Shown here piece after piece: positions 42,005-53,877 of a DNA stretch of 64,000 nucleotides (position 1 is its first letter; every line of letters begins with the position of its first letter). Where the stretch lies: positions 395,455,983-395,519,982 of the forward strand of contig NC_053489.1 in the NCBI RefSeq assembly GCF_905171775.1, in the 5' to 3' direction. Origin of the DNA: Rana temporaria. Taxonomy: Eukaryota > Chordata > Amphibia > Anura > Ranidae. The notes beneath the pieces were generated by a model. It did no database searches and was not told the origin of the DNA. It saw only the letters and a program-made list of their open reading frames with translations. Made by a program: the position numbers and the translations under genes.

Positions 42005-42488
42005 TAAATCAAAAAAATTCAATAAAGAACATTTAAAGTATTCCATATTTAAAGCGGAAGTAAACCCATCCATAAAACAGTTTAATTTCTGTCACGTCCC
42101 AGAAATGTAACACTCCAATTGTTTGTGCTTTCAACCAAACTGTCAAACCATCTATTGGTTTAATAACTGATCACATGCGCAGCATCATGGCAGTTGTAGA
42201 TTAAACAGAGGCAAAGATGGCTGCAAACGATAGGGGGGTTTTACTTATACTTTAACTAAAGATACTCCTTGTTTAACGACTTACCTCTTTAAGGACCACT
42301 CAGACTTACGACCCGCTCTTCCCACCCTAATGAACCGATATACATCATTGTATTATACAGTACAGTACAGAATTTTTGTTTGTGTTATGTACTTATGCAA
42401 ATTAAAACAACATTATTGAGCTGGAGTTTTGTGTTTAGACCTTTTTTCACAGTACAGTGCAGTAGTTAAGAATGCTTAAAATATTGAT
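42005..42488. other. Unassigned repeat-like DNA interrupted by the next TA element
   Basis: Segment 42268-42330 (ctccttgtttaacgac, cttacgaccc) is matched downstream of the next element at 43082-43170 (gctccttgtttaacgaccaattc, ttaacgacctgg). This suggests a host repeat, possibly a MITE with inverted ends, into which 42491-43078 inserted or beside which it landed. No gene. Confidence 0.45.
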
Positions 42489-42490
42489 TA

Positions 42491-43078
42491 CCGTATTTAT
42501 CGCGGTATAACGTGCTCCCGCGTATACCGCGCACCCTTAAAGTTGCCCCGAATCCTGTGGAAAAAAGTTTTTTTTGTACTTACAGTTTTGGTGTCTTGCG
42601 CAGCGTCCATCGGCGGCCTCGTCGGATCCGGCGTCCTTCTGCGGCTTCGGGTGTCCTCTTCGTCGGGTCCGGCGTCCTTCTGCGGCTTCGGGTGTCCTCT
42701 TTGTCGGGTCCGGCGTCCATCTGCGGCTTCGGGTGTCCTCCTCGTTGGGTCCGGCGTCCTTCTGCGGCGTCCTCGCGTCCTCCCCGCTCGTTTCCCGCGC
42801 CGAGTTTGAATACTGCGCCGACATATACAGATCGCAGTACACTCGTGTATTGTCGGCAATGCTCGGCAACTCTCGCGCTGACGTCCTGTACGTCCAGGAC
42901 GCGAGCGCGGAAGGAGCCGAGACTGCCCGACTATACCCGAGTGTACTGCGCTCGGTATATGTCGGCGCAGTATTCAAAACTCGGCGCGGGAAAGCGGGTA
43001 TCGGCGTATACCGCGCACCCACGATTTTGCCCTGATTTTCAGGGCAAAAAAGTGCGCGGTATACGCCGATAAATATGG
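42491..43078. mobile_element. 588-bp TA-flanked TIR element (CCGTATTTATCG ends)
   Basis: TA at 42489-42490 and 43079-43080. The left end ccgtatttatcgcggtataacg pairs with ..gcggtatacgccgataaatatgg. The direct motif cgcgtataccgcgcac lies just inside the left end. The interior has gtcggatccggcgtcc-type ~50-base direct repeats (42615-42775: five copies around tctgcggcttcgggtgtcctc) and an inverted pair ccgagtttgaatactgcgccgacatata / tatatgtcggcgcagtattcaaaactcgg. Long open frames across it (up to 196 codons) are repeat artefacts. Confidence 0.86.
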
Positions 43079-43081
43079 TAC

Positions 43082-43560
43082 TTGTGGCTCCTTGTTTAAC
43101 GACCAATTCATTTAACGACCTGGTCATTGAAATGGAACCTGGTTGTTAACTGAGGAGAGCCTGTAATGTGTTAAACTGTATGTTCTGTTATAAAAAAAAA
43201 AAAAAAAAAAGCAATAACATAGTTTTAAAACTAGCCCTGTTGCATACAATCTAATGACAACTTAATATTTTTTATTTGGTTATTTTTATAATGATATCTG
43301 AATTAATTTGGTGTAAATAATTATTAAAAAAAAAAAAAAAACACAAATCCAAAACGAATCAAAGTAAACATTTTATATAAGAAAAAAAACGTAATTTTTT
43401 TTAAAATTATGAATACTAATTTAAAAAATATATGTTTTAATATTACTTATGCATATATATTTGTTTTACTGTTTTAGAAATAAAATGTTTACTCATTTAC
43501 TTAAATAAATATAAATATAAACCTTCTTGCCTTATGCATTCTGCATTGGCATTGCTCTTT
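43082..43560. other. A/T-rich DNA, no gene recognised
   Basis: After the short gttgttaactgaggagagcctgta stretch, the interval consists mainly of A runs and T-rich DNA. Confidence 0.45.
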
Positions 43561-43589
43561 TAAGAGTAAAAAAAAAAAAATACACACGC

Positions 43590-43592
43590 GCG

Positions 43593-43634
<42 letters not shown>

Positions 43635-43676
43635 GTCATCAGGGTGGGAGGGATGAACCATTCCTGGAACAGCTGA

Positions 43677-43704
<28 letters not shown>
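43590..43704. repeat. (CA)n microsatellite and long poly-A
   Basis: (CA)n at about 43593-43632, preceded by cgcgcgcacgca, then a poly-A run at about 43676-43703. Together these produce the Val/Cys and Phe homopolymer open frames on the minus strand. Confidence 0.95.
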
Positions 43705-43707
<3 letters not shown>

Positions 43708-43709
43708 CT

Positions 43710-45732
43710 GGCTGTTTCAAGATCCCCCATTAGAAAATGTGCGTGATTTGTGGCCAATGCTTCAGGGATGTAAAAAACTGAAGGGGTAGCTATGGAGATA
43801 GAGAGAGCATTGCTGGCTGCTTCCTTTGACAGGTGTTGAGTAGGAAAAGTCTGAAACAAGCATGTATGCCAAAGGGAAAGGATCCACTGTCCCCTCTGAT
43901 AGCCAGGCAAGGGAAAAGTAAGTGCAAATCCATTGTAATGTTCACTGCATATACCTCTCTGCTTTATTTCTATGCTCCTTGCAAGAAAGATGAATGGGAG
44001 CTTACAAATAAAGTGCAGGGGGATGGAGGTGAGGGGGCTCTAGATAAGCCATGTATGCTCCTCATGCTCTGGTAATGCTTGTCCTACCCTGGACACAGGG
44101 ATCTAGATGTCAGTGCTGTAACTTTTTTTTTTTTTTTTATCCCATGCTGGGAGAAGGTTACAACTTACTGCTACTGTCCCACATGTCCCTGTAGAGAGGA
44201 AACAAAGTAGCATGTGAATGTGTTTGTCACCCTGGGAGATGTGTGCCTTGCCTTATTGTTATTATCACGGGATCCTCAGTACAGGAGGAGGACTGGTGCT
44301 TTGTTGATGGAACATGATTGCTCCAAGTGATCTTTTTCAGTGCATGAGATGTATCTGGGCTCCGTTATCATTGTGTATGTGATGTGAACTCTCTATAGAT
44401 GTGTTTCCTGGGAGTGCGGTGCTTTGTTGTACACTTCAGTGCAGGCAACTTTCTTCACCTAAAGACAACATTCCCATCTTCCAGCATATTTAGTTCTAAG
44501 TAAAACAGCTGTGCTAGATAATACATTTTATTGCAGTTTTCTAATAATCCAATGACCACGTACTTTACGTTACTTTACTTTGTTTTGTACATGTCTCTTC
44601 CTCATCTTAGTGCCAAGGTATTCATCATCATTATTATTATTACTATTATGATTAGCAGCTATCTAATCACATTGTCGTATAGCATCTGTAATGCAAAAAA
44701 AAGTTTTAAATAGAATGTAAAGTTTATTTAAGCAAGCTGGCAATTTACAGGGCTACCTTTTAGTGTTTATATTATTCATCTTATAAAATCCATTGCTTGT
44801 ATGCAAATGAACGTGAACGTGTCCATTTCTTTGTTAGAGAGAATGCATCTATTTGAATGATAATGAAGTCGAATTGCTGATTTCATTATTTCAAATTTCC
44901 CTCCTGATTTTTGTTTCTTTTCATTGGATGATACTATGCCAAGTTCACCTACCTATTGGAGATATTGTATTAGGGTAGGCTGCCTTAAGGTTTTTAAAAT
45001 CAAAAAGCTTTAAACTGCCCAACTCTTCTTGTCTGTTAAAGTTGATGTCTTCCACTTTGCAACAGGATGCTTCTCCCACCCCCAAACTACTTTCTAGCAC
45101 TTATAGCACAGTGAGGGATGCTCTCAGAGCCAGCTGTAACAATGACCTGCTAAACTATTGTACTGTTCAGTCCTTTAGCTGCTTTATTTCCATGTATAGA
45201 ACCCAGAACTCTTTAAAAGACATTGATCCATCAGTGTTTAATATGTTTACTTAATCTCCTAGTGTAAGCTTGGCTGTATACTTGGATTTACTACACTATT
45301 GCAGCCGTGGGGTTATCTCAAGAGAGAATTAAATGAAATTATTATTTCATTGTATCTGTGATGAGCATCGTGTTCTTTTTAAATACAGTTTCAAGTTTTT
45401 AACTCTTAGTGGATTTTGGTACTGCATATTCGTTTTAATTGTAAGTCTTCGCTTAACCTAGACTGATAACTTTGTAAGTTCTGTTTAGTTATATGCTTTA
45501 ACCACCTACAGCTTGGCCATTAAAGTGGGTGATGATTTATATATAGTAAAAAGTTTGATCCAATGTTTCATTCTTGTTGAACTTTGTTGCTTGTCCACTC
45601 TGTCAAAAAATTTGTATTGTGTGGTAGTGTATTTGTCATTAATATTTACACATATATTATCTGGTCCTCTATAGTCAAGTGATGGATCCTGTTTATTTCC
45701 ATACACCTGGCTTGGGGATGACCACTATGATA
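43710..45732. other. AT-rich, unique-looking DNA, no gene recognised
   Basis: Two kilobases without visible transposon ends, apart from a T run at 44125-44138 and a short TTA/ATT microsatellite at 44627-44650. Open frames of 60-80 codons have no recognised domain and no splice-consistent neighbours. This is a candidate for old host sequence, possibly an intron or intergenic region. Confidence 0.45.
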
Positions 45733-45876
45733 GTTACATAGTTAGTCAGGTTGAAAAAAGACACAAGTCCATCCAGTTCAACCACAAAAAAAATAAACAA
45801 ACAAAATAAAAAACACAGTACAATCCCATACACCCAACTCCATACCCACAGTTGATCCAGAGGAAGGAAAAAAAAC
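45733..45876 (-). mobile_element. 3' tail of the Rex1/CR1-like LINE
   Basis: Near-identical to the 3' end of the copy at 28158 (tagttagtcaggttgaaaaaagacacaagtccatcc, ataaacaaacaaaataaaaaaca, cccaactccatacccacagttgatccagaggaagg), in the same orientation. It stops before the RT, so it is a severely 5'-truncated insertion with no coding sequence. Confidence 0.9.
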
Positions 45877-47130
45877 AGCTACACCTATTTGTCTTACCCT
45901 GTTGGTTTGCCTGTTATTCAGATAGGCTTGTGCAGTTTTTATCAACTCTCAGTGCAATGCATAGTTTGTATTTACAGAACTCCTCCAACGACTGCTTGTA
46001 AGTACAAGCAGCTTTAGGATTCTAATACAAGACAGATATTATTTTAATGTATGTATTGATCAATAGAGTAATTATTTATGCAGTAAAATAATTATCATTG
46101 CTGAGACACAAACTGACCGTACAGAAGTAGAACCATGGTTCATTCAAAGAATAGATCGGTGCTCCCCCAGAGTTTGTACTTCTCACTGCACACTTGCATC
46201 ATCTTTTCTTTATCATTGATTCAGTGGTGATATCTTTATTGTTTGTAAGCCGAAAAAGATAGTTTCCTATTCTATGGAAAAGGGGAATGATCTTTACACA
46301 AAAAACTGAATTTATTTTAACATACCTGAAAATCTCTGCAGGCTATGTCTTGGACTTTTTATCACTTCTTTCCATACCTCCATGCTACCCAGTTATCATA
46401 ACCAATGATCAGGTTAGTGATTTGGTAGCATATAGTTTGGTGGTTCAATGAATGTAAGTAACAACAATGAGAGGTAACTTAAACTAAGAAAGTTGAACTG
46501 CTCCGTCTCTTCATCACTAAACTGTGAGCGAACTGTTAAGGGATTGTACACTGTATCCTGTACACTTGCATCATTGCTTACACTACTCTATAAATGTCTA
46601 TGCAGTGATCCAACGTTTGCTGTATAGTTGTCTTTCCATTTAGAGCTTGTTTACTTGAAAAGGCTTCATTTTGTAGTTCATTTTTTTATTAAACTGATAA
46701 TTTAAAATCATTTTTTTGTAAGAATCCTGTGTGTACATGCTAAGGCATGCTATCATGTCACTTATCCAATCTCCAGTTGGGATAGAGGGAGCAGAATCTT
46801 TGTCATGGTGGCTTGCAGTGAATGCTATGTCTTTATATAGTGTCACTTCCCCCATCTCCACTTGGCACACTGAGAGGCAGGGAATTAGTCATGGTGGCTA
46901 ACGTTGAATAATGAGCAGCACAACAGAGAGTACACCTCCTCATATACCATCCCTATTGTAGGGACAGATGCAGGGGATAAAATACAGAGCTGTAACATGT
47001 AAACATAGGACTAGGTCATCTATGTGCTGACCAGTTCTGAAGTTCATGTTATGTAATGCATATATTATGTATTGCATTAACCAATGCACCTATGCTTTTT
47101 TTTTTTTTTTTTTTTTACAAAGCAGCTCAA
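45877..47130. other. AT-rich, unique-looking DNA, no gene recognised
   Basis: No transposon ends or tandem structure were noticed apart from a T run at 47097-47116. Minus-strand open frame 46640-46870 lacks features. Confidence 0.4.
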
Positions 47131-47134
47131 CAAA

Positions 47135-47287
47135 ATACACAGTAGTATGTAGTACTAGGCGCTGCAGTGCAGTCTTAGTGCTGTTGGGTGCTATTAAAAA
47201 TATATGGCGCCCCAACACACTAACACATGTAATGCACATCTCCATGCATTGCAATAATGCATCACATAAGTGTGAAGGGGCCCTAAG
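47135..47287. mobile_element. Partial MITE ending GTGTGAAGGGGCCC
   Basis: The right end ..cacataagtgtgaaggggcc is followed by cTAA, resembling the right terminus of the MITE at 6267-6696. Interior palindromic bits (gcattacatgt.. / ..atgcattgcaataatgc) are compatible. The left end is not located. Confidence 0.45.
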
Positions 47288-47289
47288 GC

Positions 47290-47718
47290 CTTTCCTCTTC
47301 AAAAGGGATGCAAACACTGCAGCTTTTCTCAATGGAACACTGACTTTGCCAAGGTGAAGGCTGGTCCCGTATAAATCAGTTTGAAAAGAAAAATCTGCAC
47401 TTTCTTAAAAACAGAGAAAGGCAGAAATCTGTAGAAAAGCTTGCTAAAAGGCATTGCAATGTATATGGTTCACCTAGAGGGGTTTTTAGTTTTTCTCAAC
47501 AAAGCTGGGGTTACACTTTAAATTAATGACTACATGACTATTCCATTCAATTCATGATGCATAATCATAGATATGATTTTTTTCTGCAGACATTATCTAA
47601 CAAGGGTAGAATTTATTTATGTTTTATTTATTGGGGCAGTTGTTAATATTTAGTTTAGTGCTTCCACTGCATTTACTGAACCCTTTCAGTTACATACTTT
47701 CCATTCTATGGTTAGAAT
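47290..47718. other. No gene recognised
   Basis: AT-rich DNA without recognised structure. Confidence 0.35.
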
Positions 47719-48292
47719 GGAAGGTGCCCAACCTTTTGAAGAGCGAGGGCCACTTAAGCAACTTGGTAACCAGTCGTGGGCCACAATGAGTGGAGCAAGC
47801 AGATGACAGGTCACGGCTACTCTATAGGCCCTCCGATCCGCCCAATTAAATGGGGACAAATTCCCTTCTGTTTTTCGGTTTGGAGGTAGGCAGGTGTAAA
47901 CAGACATCTGTCGCTCTATAGAGGTGAATTGAGGGTCCCATTTGGTCGGGCTGATAATGTGAAAAGGGTCCAAGACTGCTTTCACACTGATGTGCTGCGG
48001 GTTACCTACACTGCAGGTGCAGCGTAGTGCACCTGTGTCTATCCTGCGGGTTAGTTGAACTTTGCCATAGACTCCACTTGTGGCAAAAGCCGGCGCTGTA
48101 GAGGAAGCATCGGCTCATGGGGCTCTGCTCTGCAGCCGCTTTCTTCCTCTACCACTAGCTTCATGCACAACACTGATGTTGTGGTATGGCGGGTCGGCAA
48201 CCTGCGATCTGGGCTTGCCAACCCACCATTCCAGAGCAGGAGGTCGCGGGCCACATCAGAGGGCTCCGCGGGCCACTGGTTGGTCACCCCTG
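47719..48292. mobile_element. ~574-bp hAT-like non-autonomous element
   Basis: The left end ggaaggtgcccaaccttttgaa..agggccactt and right end ..gcgggccactggttggtcacccctg match the CAGGGGTGNCCAACC-type hAT terminus. Subterminal gggccac motifs are repeated on both sides (ggtcgcgggccacatcagagg on the right). Flanking 8-mers do not agree, so either edge may be eroded. No transposase; short open frames inside are not hAT-like. Confidence 0.7.
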
Positions 48293-49308
48293 AGTTAAAG
48301 TAAACCTCTATCCTATTTTACCTTTTAAAAATCCTGCCTAAGAGCAGGCACCAAAATATGCCCTATATTACCCCTATTAGCAAACATGCTTTTCTGTGAC
48401 CCACTATGACTTAGATTCACATTAATACTTTATTACTAGGGCATGACTTTTCCTGACTTTATGACTTCCCTGACTTCCCCTATGGCTAAAAGTCCTGCTT
48501 ACTGCTATTATTCTTCTAAATATACTGCATCCACGATCACTCTTATTAAACAGGAAAATTCGGCAAAAATCATGTCCTAGTAACATCCGATTGGGGCACA
48601 GTGGGGTCTTTCCTGGTTAACAAATGTAATAGCAGAGATCCTGTGAAATAAGATTACAGTGATGCCGATCAGATGAGGAGACTGCAGAAAAATACTATTA
48701 TTAGCAGTCTGGAAGGCAGAATAGATGTAGAGCACTTTATTAACAAAATCAGGCATCCATAATAAACTTGCAGGCTTCTGAGTATGTCAAAACAGGAACA
48801 GGAACTAACTTGTACAGAGCATAGAAAGTATTCTACATGTAATACTGGTAAATAGTGACATCTACAGGCCAATATAATGTGACCCAGAATCGACAGCTGA
48901 GTTTTTCCACTAGAGTATTTACACATTTTCTGTTTCGTCCTGCAGATTCAATGCAGTTTAGAACAATTTTAATGTACTTGTTGTGACAATCCAGAGTTGG
49001 GCTTTATACAGTTATCAAATGTAAAAATATAAGTGAATGTTCTGAGGAAACAGCAACTTGCACAAAAAGGTAACACACCAACCTTACACAAAAAATATCA
49101 AAACATGCAAGTGAATTAAATAAATACACAAATATAATTAATAAATCTGAAACTATGAAGTGACATCAATTATTAAATCATTAAAGTGCATCAATCAGTA
49201 AAGGTGTACTGATATATACAAAAACCATTTAGTGTGCAAACATAGGAATCCTAAAGTTCTGGTGCTCAATAAATGTCCAACAAGTCATAAAGTCCCCAAA
49301 TCCACATC
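48293..49308. other. No gene recognised
   Basis: Mixed DNA. The A-rich part at 49030-49300 (aagtgaattaaataaatacaca.., caataaatgtccaac) resembles the non-coding Penelope/SINE-like fragment style seen at 38100-38350, but no ends were found. Confidence 0.35.
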
Positions 49309-49327
49309 AACAAATCTTCCTGAGGTA

Positions 49328-49964
49328 GGCTAGGTTCACACTGGTGCGATTCAGAAACCAGTGCGATTCCTTTGCGGGTTTGTTGCATCTAACTCGCAGG
49401 CAGGTCACACTGCTCTCTGAAAACTGCTGCAGGTGCCAATAGAAAGTTAATGACACTCCAAAATCAGTTTGCAGAATGCAATTCAAACCGTAGAATCCAG
49501 TGCGGACCAAAACAAGGGTCCTGCACCATTTTGGCGCAAATGCGATTTCAGCCATACAAATTTGTATGGCTGAATTTGCATCGCACACACATGGCATGTG
49601 ATGTGGACAGCGATGCAGTGCGAATCACATGCAATGTCTGGCATTGCATAAGGCTGGGTTCACACTACTACACTACTTTCATCCTACTTTGCTTTGTGTT
49701 CAATGTTTCCCTATGAGAGCGTCTTGTAGCGTCCTACACAAGTCCGTCCGACTTTGAAAATGCTCCCTGTACTACTTTTGGTCCTACATTGATCCTACTT
49801 CAGGCCCATTGAATATCATTGAAGTCGGACCAAAGTAGTATTCTGTTCATGAAAGTAGGATGGATGTAGGACCAATGTAGGATAAATGTAGGACCAATGT
49901 AGCAGAGCAAAGTAGGATGAAAGTAGTGTAGTAGTGTGAACCCAGCCTTAGTGTGAACCCAGCT
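49328..49964. mobile_element. Outer nested MITE (GGCTAGGTTCACAC ends), GTA duplication
   Basis: Left end ggctaggttcacactgg and right end gtgtgaacccagct, flanked by GTA at 49325-49327 and 49965-49967. The interior (49345-49645) has ttgtatggctgaatttgcatcgc and repeated tgcgatt/gcgaat motifs. Itself interrupted at 49652-49947. Harbinger-type three-base duplication. Confidence 0.8.
49652..49947. mobile_element. Inner nested MITE (GGCTGGGTTCACACTACTAC ends)
   Basis: The perfect ends ggctgggttcacactactacactactttcatcc and ..gatgaaagtagtgtagtagtgtgaacccagcc are flanked by TAA (49649-49651) and TTA (49948-49950). The interior contains many tgtaggacc/ggtcctaca repeats and folds almost entirely. It lies inside the outer MITE close to its right end, so two related families stacked. 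Confidence 0.85.
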
Positions 49965-50155
49965 GTACTCTACAATAATCTCCACCTCCACTCCATCACC
50001 AGAAGTGCAGTAATCCTCCACCTCTATGCACTGACTGGACAGCTAATGCACATTAGCCTGTAACCACAGCCTTTACTGCACTTCTGTTGATGGAGTGGAG
50101 GTGTTTCTTACACAGGGGACATCATTATAGTGTACCTTAGGAAGATTTGTTGATC

Positions 50156-50308
50156 TGTATACATATGTCCTCCAAATATCACTATATACCATGCAGCATA
50201 CAAAACTAAGCACCCAGCAGTGGAAAATAAGCAAGTTTGGCAAGTACTCCTTATATAAAAGCTATACTAAGAGAAGTATGGGGAATTACATAGCTGATCT
50301 TTCTAAAA
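50156..50308. other. No gene recognised
   Basis: Short interval of unique-looking DNA between the palindromic host element and the next MITE. Confidence 0.35.
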
Positions 50309-50311
50309 GAA

Positions 50312-50713
50312 GCCTCGTACACACGATCGGATATCTGATGGAATCTAGTCCAATGGATTTTTTTGTCGGATATCCGATGAAGCTGACTTTTATGAGTCTT
50401 GCCTACACACCATCGGTCAAAAATCCGACCGTGCCAAAACGCGGTGACGTAAAACACTACGACGTGCTGAGAAAAATGAAGTTCAATGCTTCCGAGCATG
50501 CGTCGACTTGATTCTGAGCATGCATGGATTTTTGACCGATGGACTTCCACACAGACGATCGTTTTTTTCTATCGTTTTGCTATCCATAGGAAAAGTTCTA
50601 TTTTTTTTCACCGATGGAAAACAAACCGATGTTGCCCACACACGATTGGTTTGTCCGATGAAAACAGTCTATCGGTCCGTTTTCATCGGACAAACCGATC
50701 GTGTGTATAGGGC
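50312..50713. mobile_element. 402-bp GTACACACGATCGG MITE
   Basis: Left gcctcgtacacacgatcgg and right ..ccgatcgtgtgtatagggc are complementary. The right flank is TAA; the left three bases are GAA, one change from a TAA duplication. Interior landmarks gcggtgacgtaaaacactacgacg and ccgagcatgcgtcgacttgattctgagcatgc are shared with the other copies. Non-coding. Confidence 0.85.
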
Positions 50714-51271
50714 TAAGGTGGATGGAGAAATCAACACCATCGGGATACCCACTGCTTACAAGATACACTGATCATTTATAAAGTGAATAAATAGAATTCA
50801 AAACACAAGATACACTTAACAGTGGCTGAAGCCAAAATTTTCCAACATGTCCTTTCAACAGAATTCTTTAAACAATCGATTTATGCCGAGAAGAGGAGCT
50901 AACACACTGATCAAAGTTCTGCTAGTCCCCAAATCGATCAGTGTATCGAAAGCTTAACAATGGTAATTGCTTTGTCTGTCTCTTGCTTCTTTACTTTTTA
51001 AATCACTGACCAGGATCAGATGGTTAGAGTGCGGTCAGAACTCTCAATTGCATCCCTATTCCAGGCCAACACCTGTGATTTTTGTGGATTAAATGGTATT
51101 ATTAATTTGAACACATTATAGAATTAGCACAAAAAAAATGTTACAAAATGTTACACTTCTGGATTGATACATAATCTAGAGCTGGGAGATTCTCTGTAGT
51201 TTTTACAGAGCAGTGTGGATAGCAGTTTAAGATTAACACATCACTCACAATTTAAATTAAGTAGAAAAATA

Positions 51272-51302
<31 letters not shown>

Positions 51303-51815
51303 GTCCATGATAGTCATATCCCTGAACACTATTTGACAATGACAAACCCTGTATTATAAAAAATATACTTTGAGTAAAGTGACCACTGGATGGCACTGTT
51401 TATAAAAACAAAAATCTATACAAAGCAAGCTGTGCTTAGCAGGTAGAAACTTCTATGTATTATTTTAAGTGATGACTTTGTATTTATCCTTTATTCTTAA
51501 CACAATTGAGAATATGTATTTAAAAAAATGACTGCTGACAAATGTCCAGACAATGAGTAGTATCTGATTATTTTTTTCGTTATGTGTGCAATTTGTGTGG
51601 TGTTTTATCCTGGTGATAACTGTTAGCTCTAAGCTTTAAGACTCCACTCTACAAAGAAAAAATAGGTAATATTTCCGTAATTCCTGTCCTCTGGCCAGGT
51701 CTTTGATGAAGATATTATAAAGACACCTATACACTTATTGGGAAGATTGTATCTTACTTCCTGTCCATGTGTCACCAGGACCTCTGTTTAATCTGCAGGA
51801 TTTAATCCCAAACCC
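50714..51815. other. No gene recognised; (AAT)n microsatellite
   Basis: (AAT)n at about 51268-51303. Otherwise AT-rich, unique-looking DNA. Confidence 0.45.
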
Positions 51816-51819
51816 ATCA

Positions 51820-52410
51820 CCTGGTCCCCCCTGGTCAGCCCCCCTTACTGACCAGGGCATTTTTAGCCATACGGCACTGCGTTATTTTAACTTACAATTG
51901 CGCAGTCTTACGACACTGTGCCCAAAAAAAAATGTATGTCCTTTTTTTCCCCACAACTATAGCTTTCTTTTGGTGGTTTTTTATCACCTCTGCGGTTTTT
52001 ATTTTTTGTGCTATAAACAAAAAAAATGACTGACAAATTTAAAAAAATATATATTTTTTACTATCTGCTCTAAAAAACATCCAATGAGAAAATGTAAAAA
52101 ATCAAATTTCTTCATCAATTTAAGCCAATATATATATACTGCTACATACAGTATTATTGGTAAACAAAAAAAAACAATAAGCATATATTGATAAGTTTGC
52201 ACAAAAGTTATAGCATCTTTAATTTTTTTTTCTTAGGAATGGCAGCGATCAGCAACTTATAGCAGGACTGTGATATTACGGCGGACAAATCGGACACCTA
52301 ACTGATACTTTTGACACTTTTTTGGGGACCAGTGACATCATTACAGTGATCAGTGCTAAAAATATGCACTGTCACTGTACTAACACTGGCAGGGAAGGGG
52401 TTAACATCAG
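51820..52410. mobile_element. Diverged TTAA-family fragment
   Basis: It carries the family block order in the 7150 orientation: actgaccagggcatttttagccatacggcactgcg, atagctttcttttggtgg, tgctataaacaaaa, tataagtttgcacaaaagttatagc and gcagggaaggggttaac at the far end. Ends are eroded; no TTAA duplication could be fixed. The minus-strand open frame at 52011-52202 is an A/T artefact. Confidence 0.75.
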
Positions 52411-52469
52411 GGGTGATCAAACTGTGTATCTAGCTAATGTTTCAGTGTAGTAAGGGAGGTGCTTTTACT

Positions 52470-52705
52470 TGTGGAAGACAAATGTTGTCGGAAATTACGA
52501 ATGTCAAGAACGCGGTGACGTACAACACTACGACGAGCCGAGAAAAATGAAGTTCAATGATTCTGAGCATGCGTAGGATTTTTCTGCGTCGTAATTGCAT
52601 ACAGACAATCAGAATTCCCGAAAAGAATGTTTGCTGTCGGAAAAAATTGAGAACCAGCTGTCAATTTTTTCTTGTCCGATGGAGCCTACACACGGTCGGA
52701 ATTTC
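52470..52705. mobile_element. Internally deleted GTACACACG-family MITE remnant
   Basis: Contains aagaacgcggtgacgtacaacactacgacgagccgagaaaaatgaagttcaatgattctgagcatgcg (52503-52572) and a right-side ..gtccgatggagcctacacacggtcgg (52674-52700). The termini are lost. Confidence 0.65.
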
Positions 52706-53360
52706 CAACAAAAAGCTCACATCGAACATCGAAAAGGGACGATAAGAGCCTTTCTTTAAACTTTGAAACCAATTATGATTACCCAAAAAGAGAATTTACC
52801 TTAACTTTTATAAAAACATTATTTAACAAACTTTGTGACGTTATCATTCAACCAAAATACAGAAAGTGCAAAACCATGGCACCAACATTTCTAGTCACTG
52901 ACTAAATTCATGAATTCATAAATGATGGCAGTAAATAGCTCTAAATAATACGTTGTACCTACCTATTATTTTATGCTAGCAAAAGTATGCCTGCTTAGGC
53001 AACAGGGAATGGAAACTATTGTATGGCAAATCAGATACAGGAGAAATGACTGGGTACAAACTGTACAGAAGAGTGCCACCCACACAACACTATACAAATA
53101 AACTCACTTTTTACTTCATGTGATAAAGTCTCAGGTCATTCCCTATTTAACACTATTATGACTGAATGAAATTATTTTAATAAAAACATTCCCACTGTCC
53201 GCTTTAGATTGTGGCTTCTTTTTGATCATATACTGTTTTCTTGCATTAATAAGTCACAAATTACAGATTCTAATTGGTCTTGAGTGAAGTATAGAGTTTT
53301 AAAAAAAATAAACATTCACATTCACCTCTATGTGATGCTACGGTTATCCCTCGTTGGCTC
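52706..53360. other. No gene recognised
   Basis: AT-rich unique-looking DNA. Open frame 52672-52905 starts within the MITE remnant and has no domain. Confidence 0.4.
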
Positions 53361-53363
53361 TAA

Positions 53364-53877
53364 GGCCTCGTACACACGACCGTGTTTTCTCGGCAAAAAA
53401 CAGCAAGAAAACTGCTGGCAGAGCTTTCTTGCCGAGAACACCGTTCGTGTGTACGAGGCTTTCAGGTTTCTCGTTGGGAAATCTGGCTAGAATCTCAACG
53501 AGAAAAAAAAAGAACCTGCGCTCTATTTTCTCGTTGAGATTCTTGTCGGCCTGTTTCCCGACGAGAAACCCGAGAGTGTGTATACTTACCTGTCGCCTTG
53601 GAAACCCGCGCATGCTCGAAATGACTTTGACGCACGCGCGGTAGCTTCCACGGCATAGGTAGGGTGAAGCAAGATGGCGGAGTCGGCATCGAATGTGACG
53701 AGCGCATGCTCGTCGTACGCGATGACGTCACCGCGTTCTTGCCTTTCAAGAGAACCGCGGTTCTTTTGAAAAGTTCAGTGTGTACACTCGGGCAGCAAGA
53801 GATTATTTTCAAGAATATTGTCGGGAAAAAATAACGTTTTTTTTCCTGACGAGATTCTTGCCCGTATGTACGAGGCC
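53364..53877. mobile_element. 514-bp GTACACACGACCG MITE, perfect TAA duplication
   Basis: Left ggcctcgtacacacgaccg and right ..cccgtatgtacgaggcc, flanked by TAA on both sides (53361-53363, 53878-53880). The interior folds through ctcgttgggaa / ttcccgacgag-type repeats and holds gatgacgtcaccgcgttcttg. The clearest target duplication in this family, which fixes its ends as GGCC..GGCC. PIF/Harbinger-type. Non-coding. Confidence 0.9.

Larger units (their letters stand above)
49309..50155. mobile_element. Palindromic host element containing two nested MITEs
   Basis: After the nested elements are discounted, the left arm aacaaatcttcctgaggta (about 49309-49327) followed by ctctac..acctccactccatcaccagaagtgcagtaa (49968-50013) is mirrored by ttactgcacttctgttgatggagtggaggt..gtaccttaggaagatttgttg (50075-50155). 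The element is thus a foldback of about 210 bases, centred near 50045 (ctaatgcacattag). Target duplication not determined. Confidence 0.75.

Noticed and set aside
42497..43127. Open frames up to 196 codons on both strands
   Set aside because: They coincide with the GC-rich TA element and its 50-base direct repeats. Sense and antisense frames are open together, as expected from composition.
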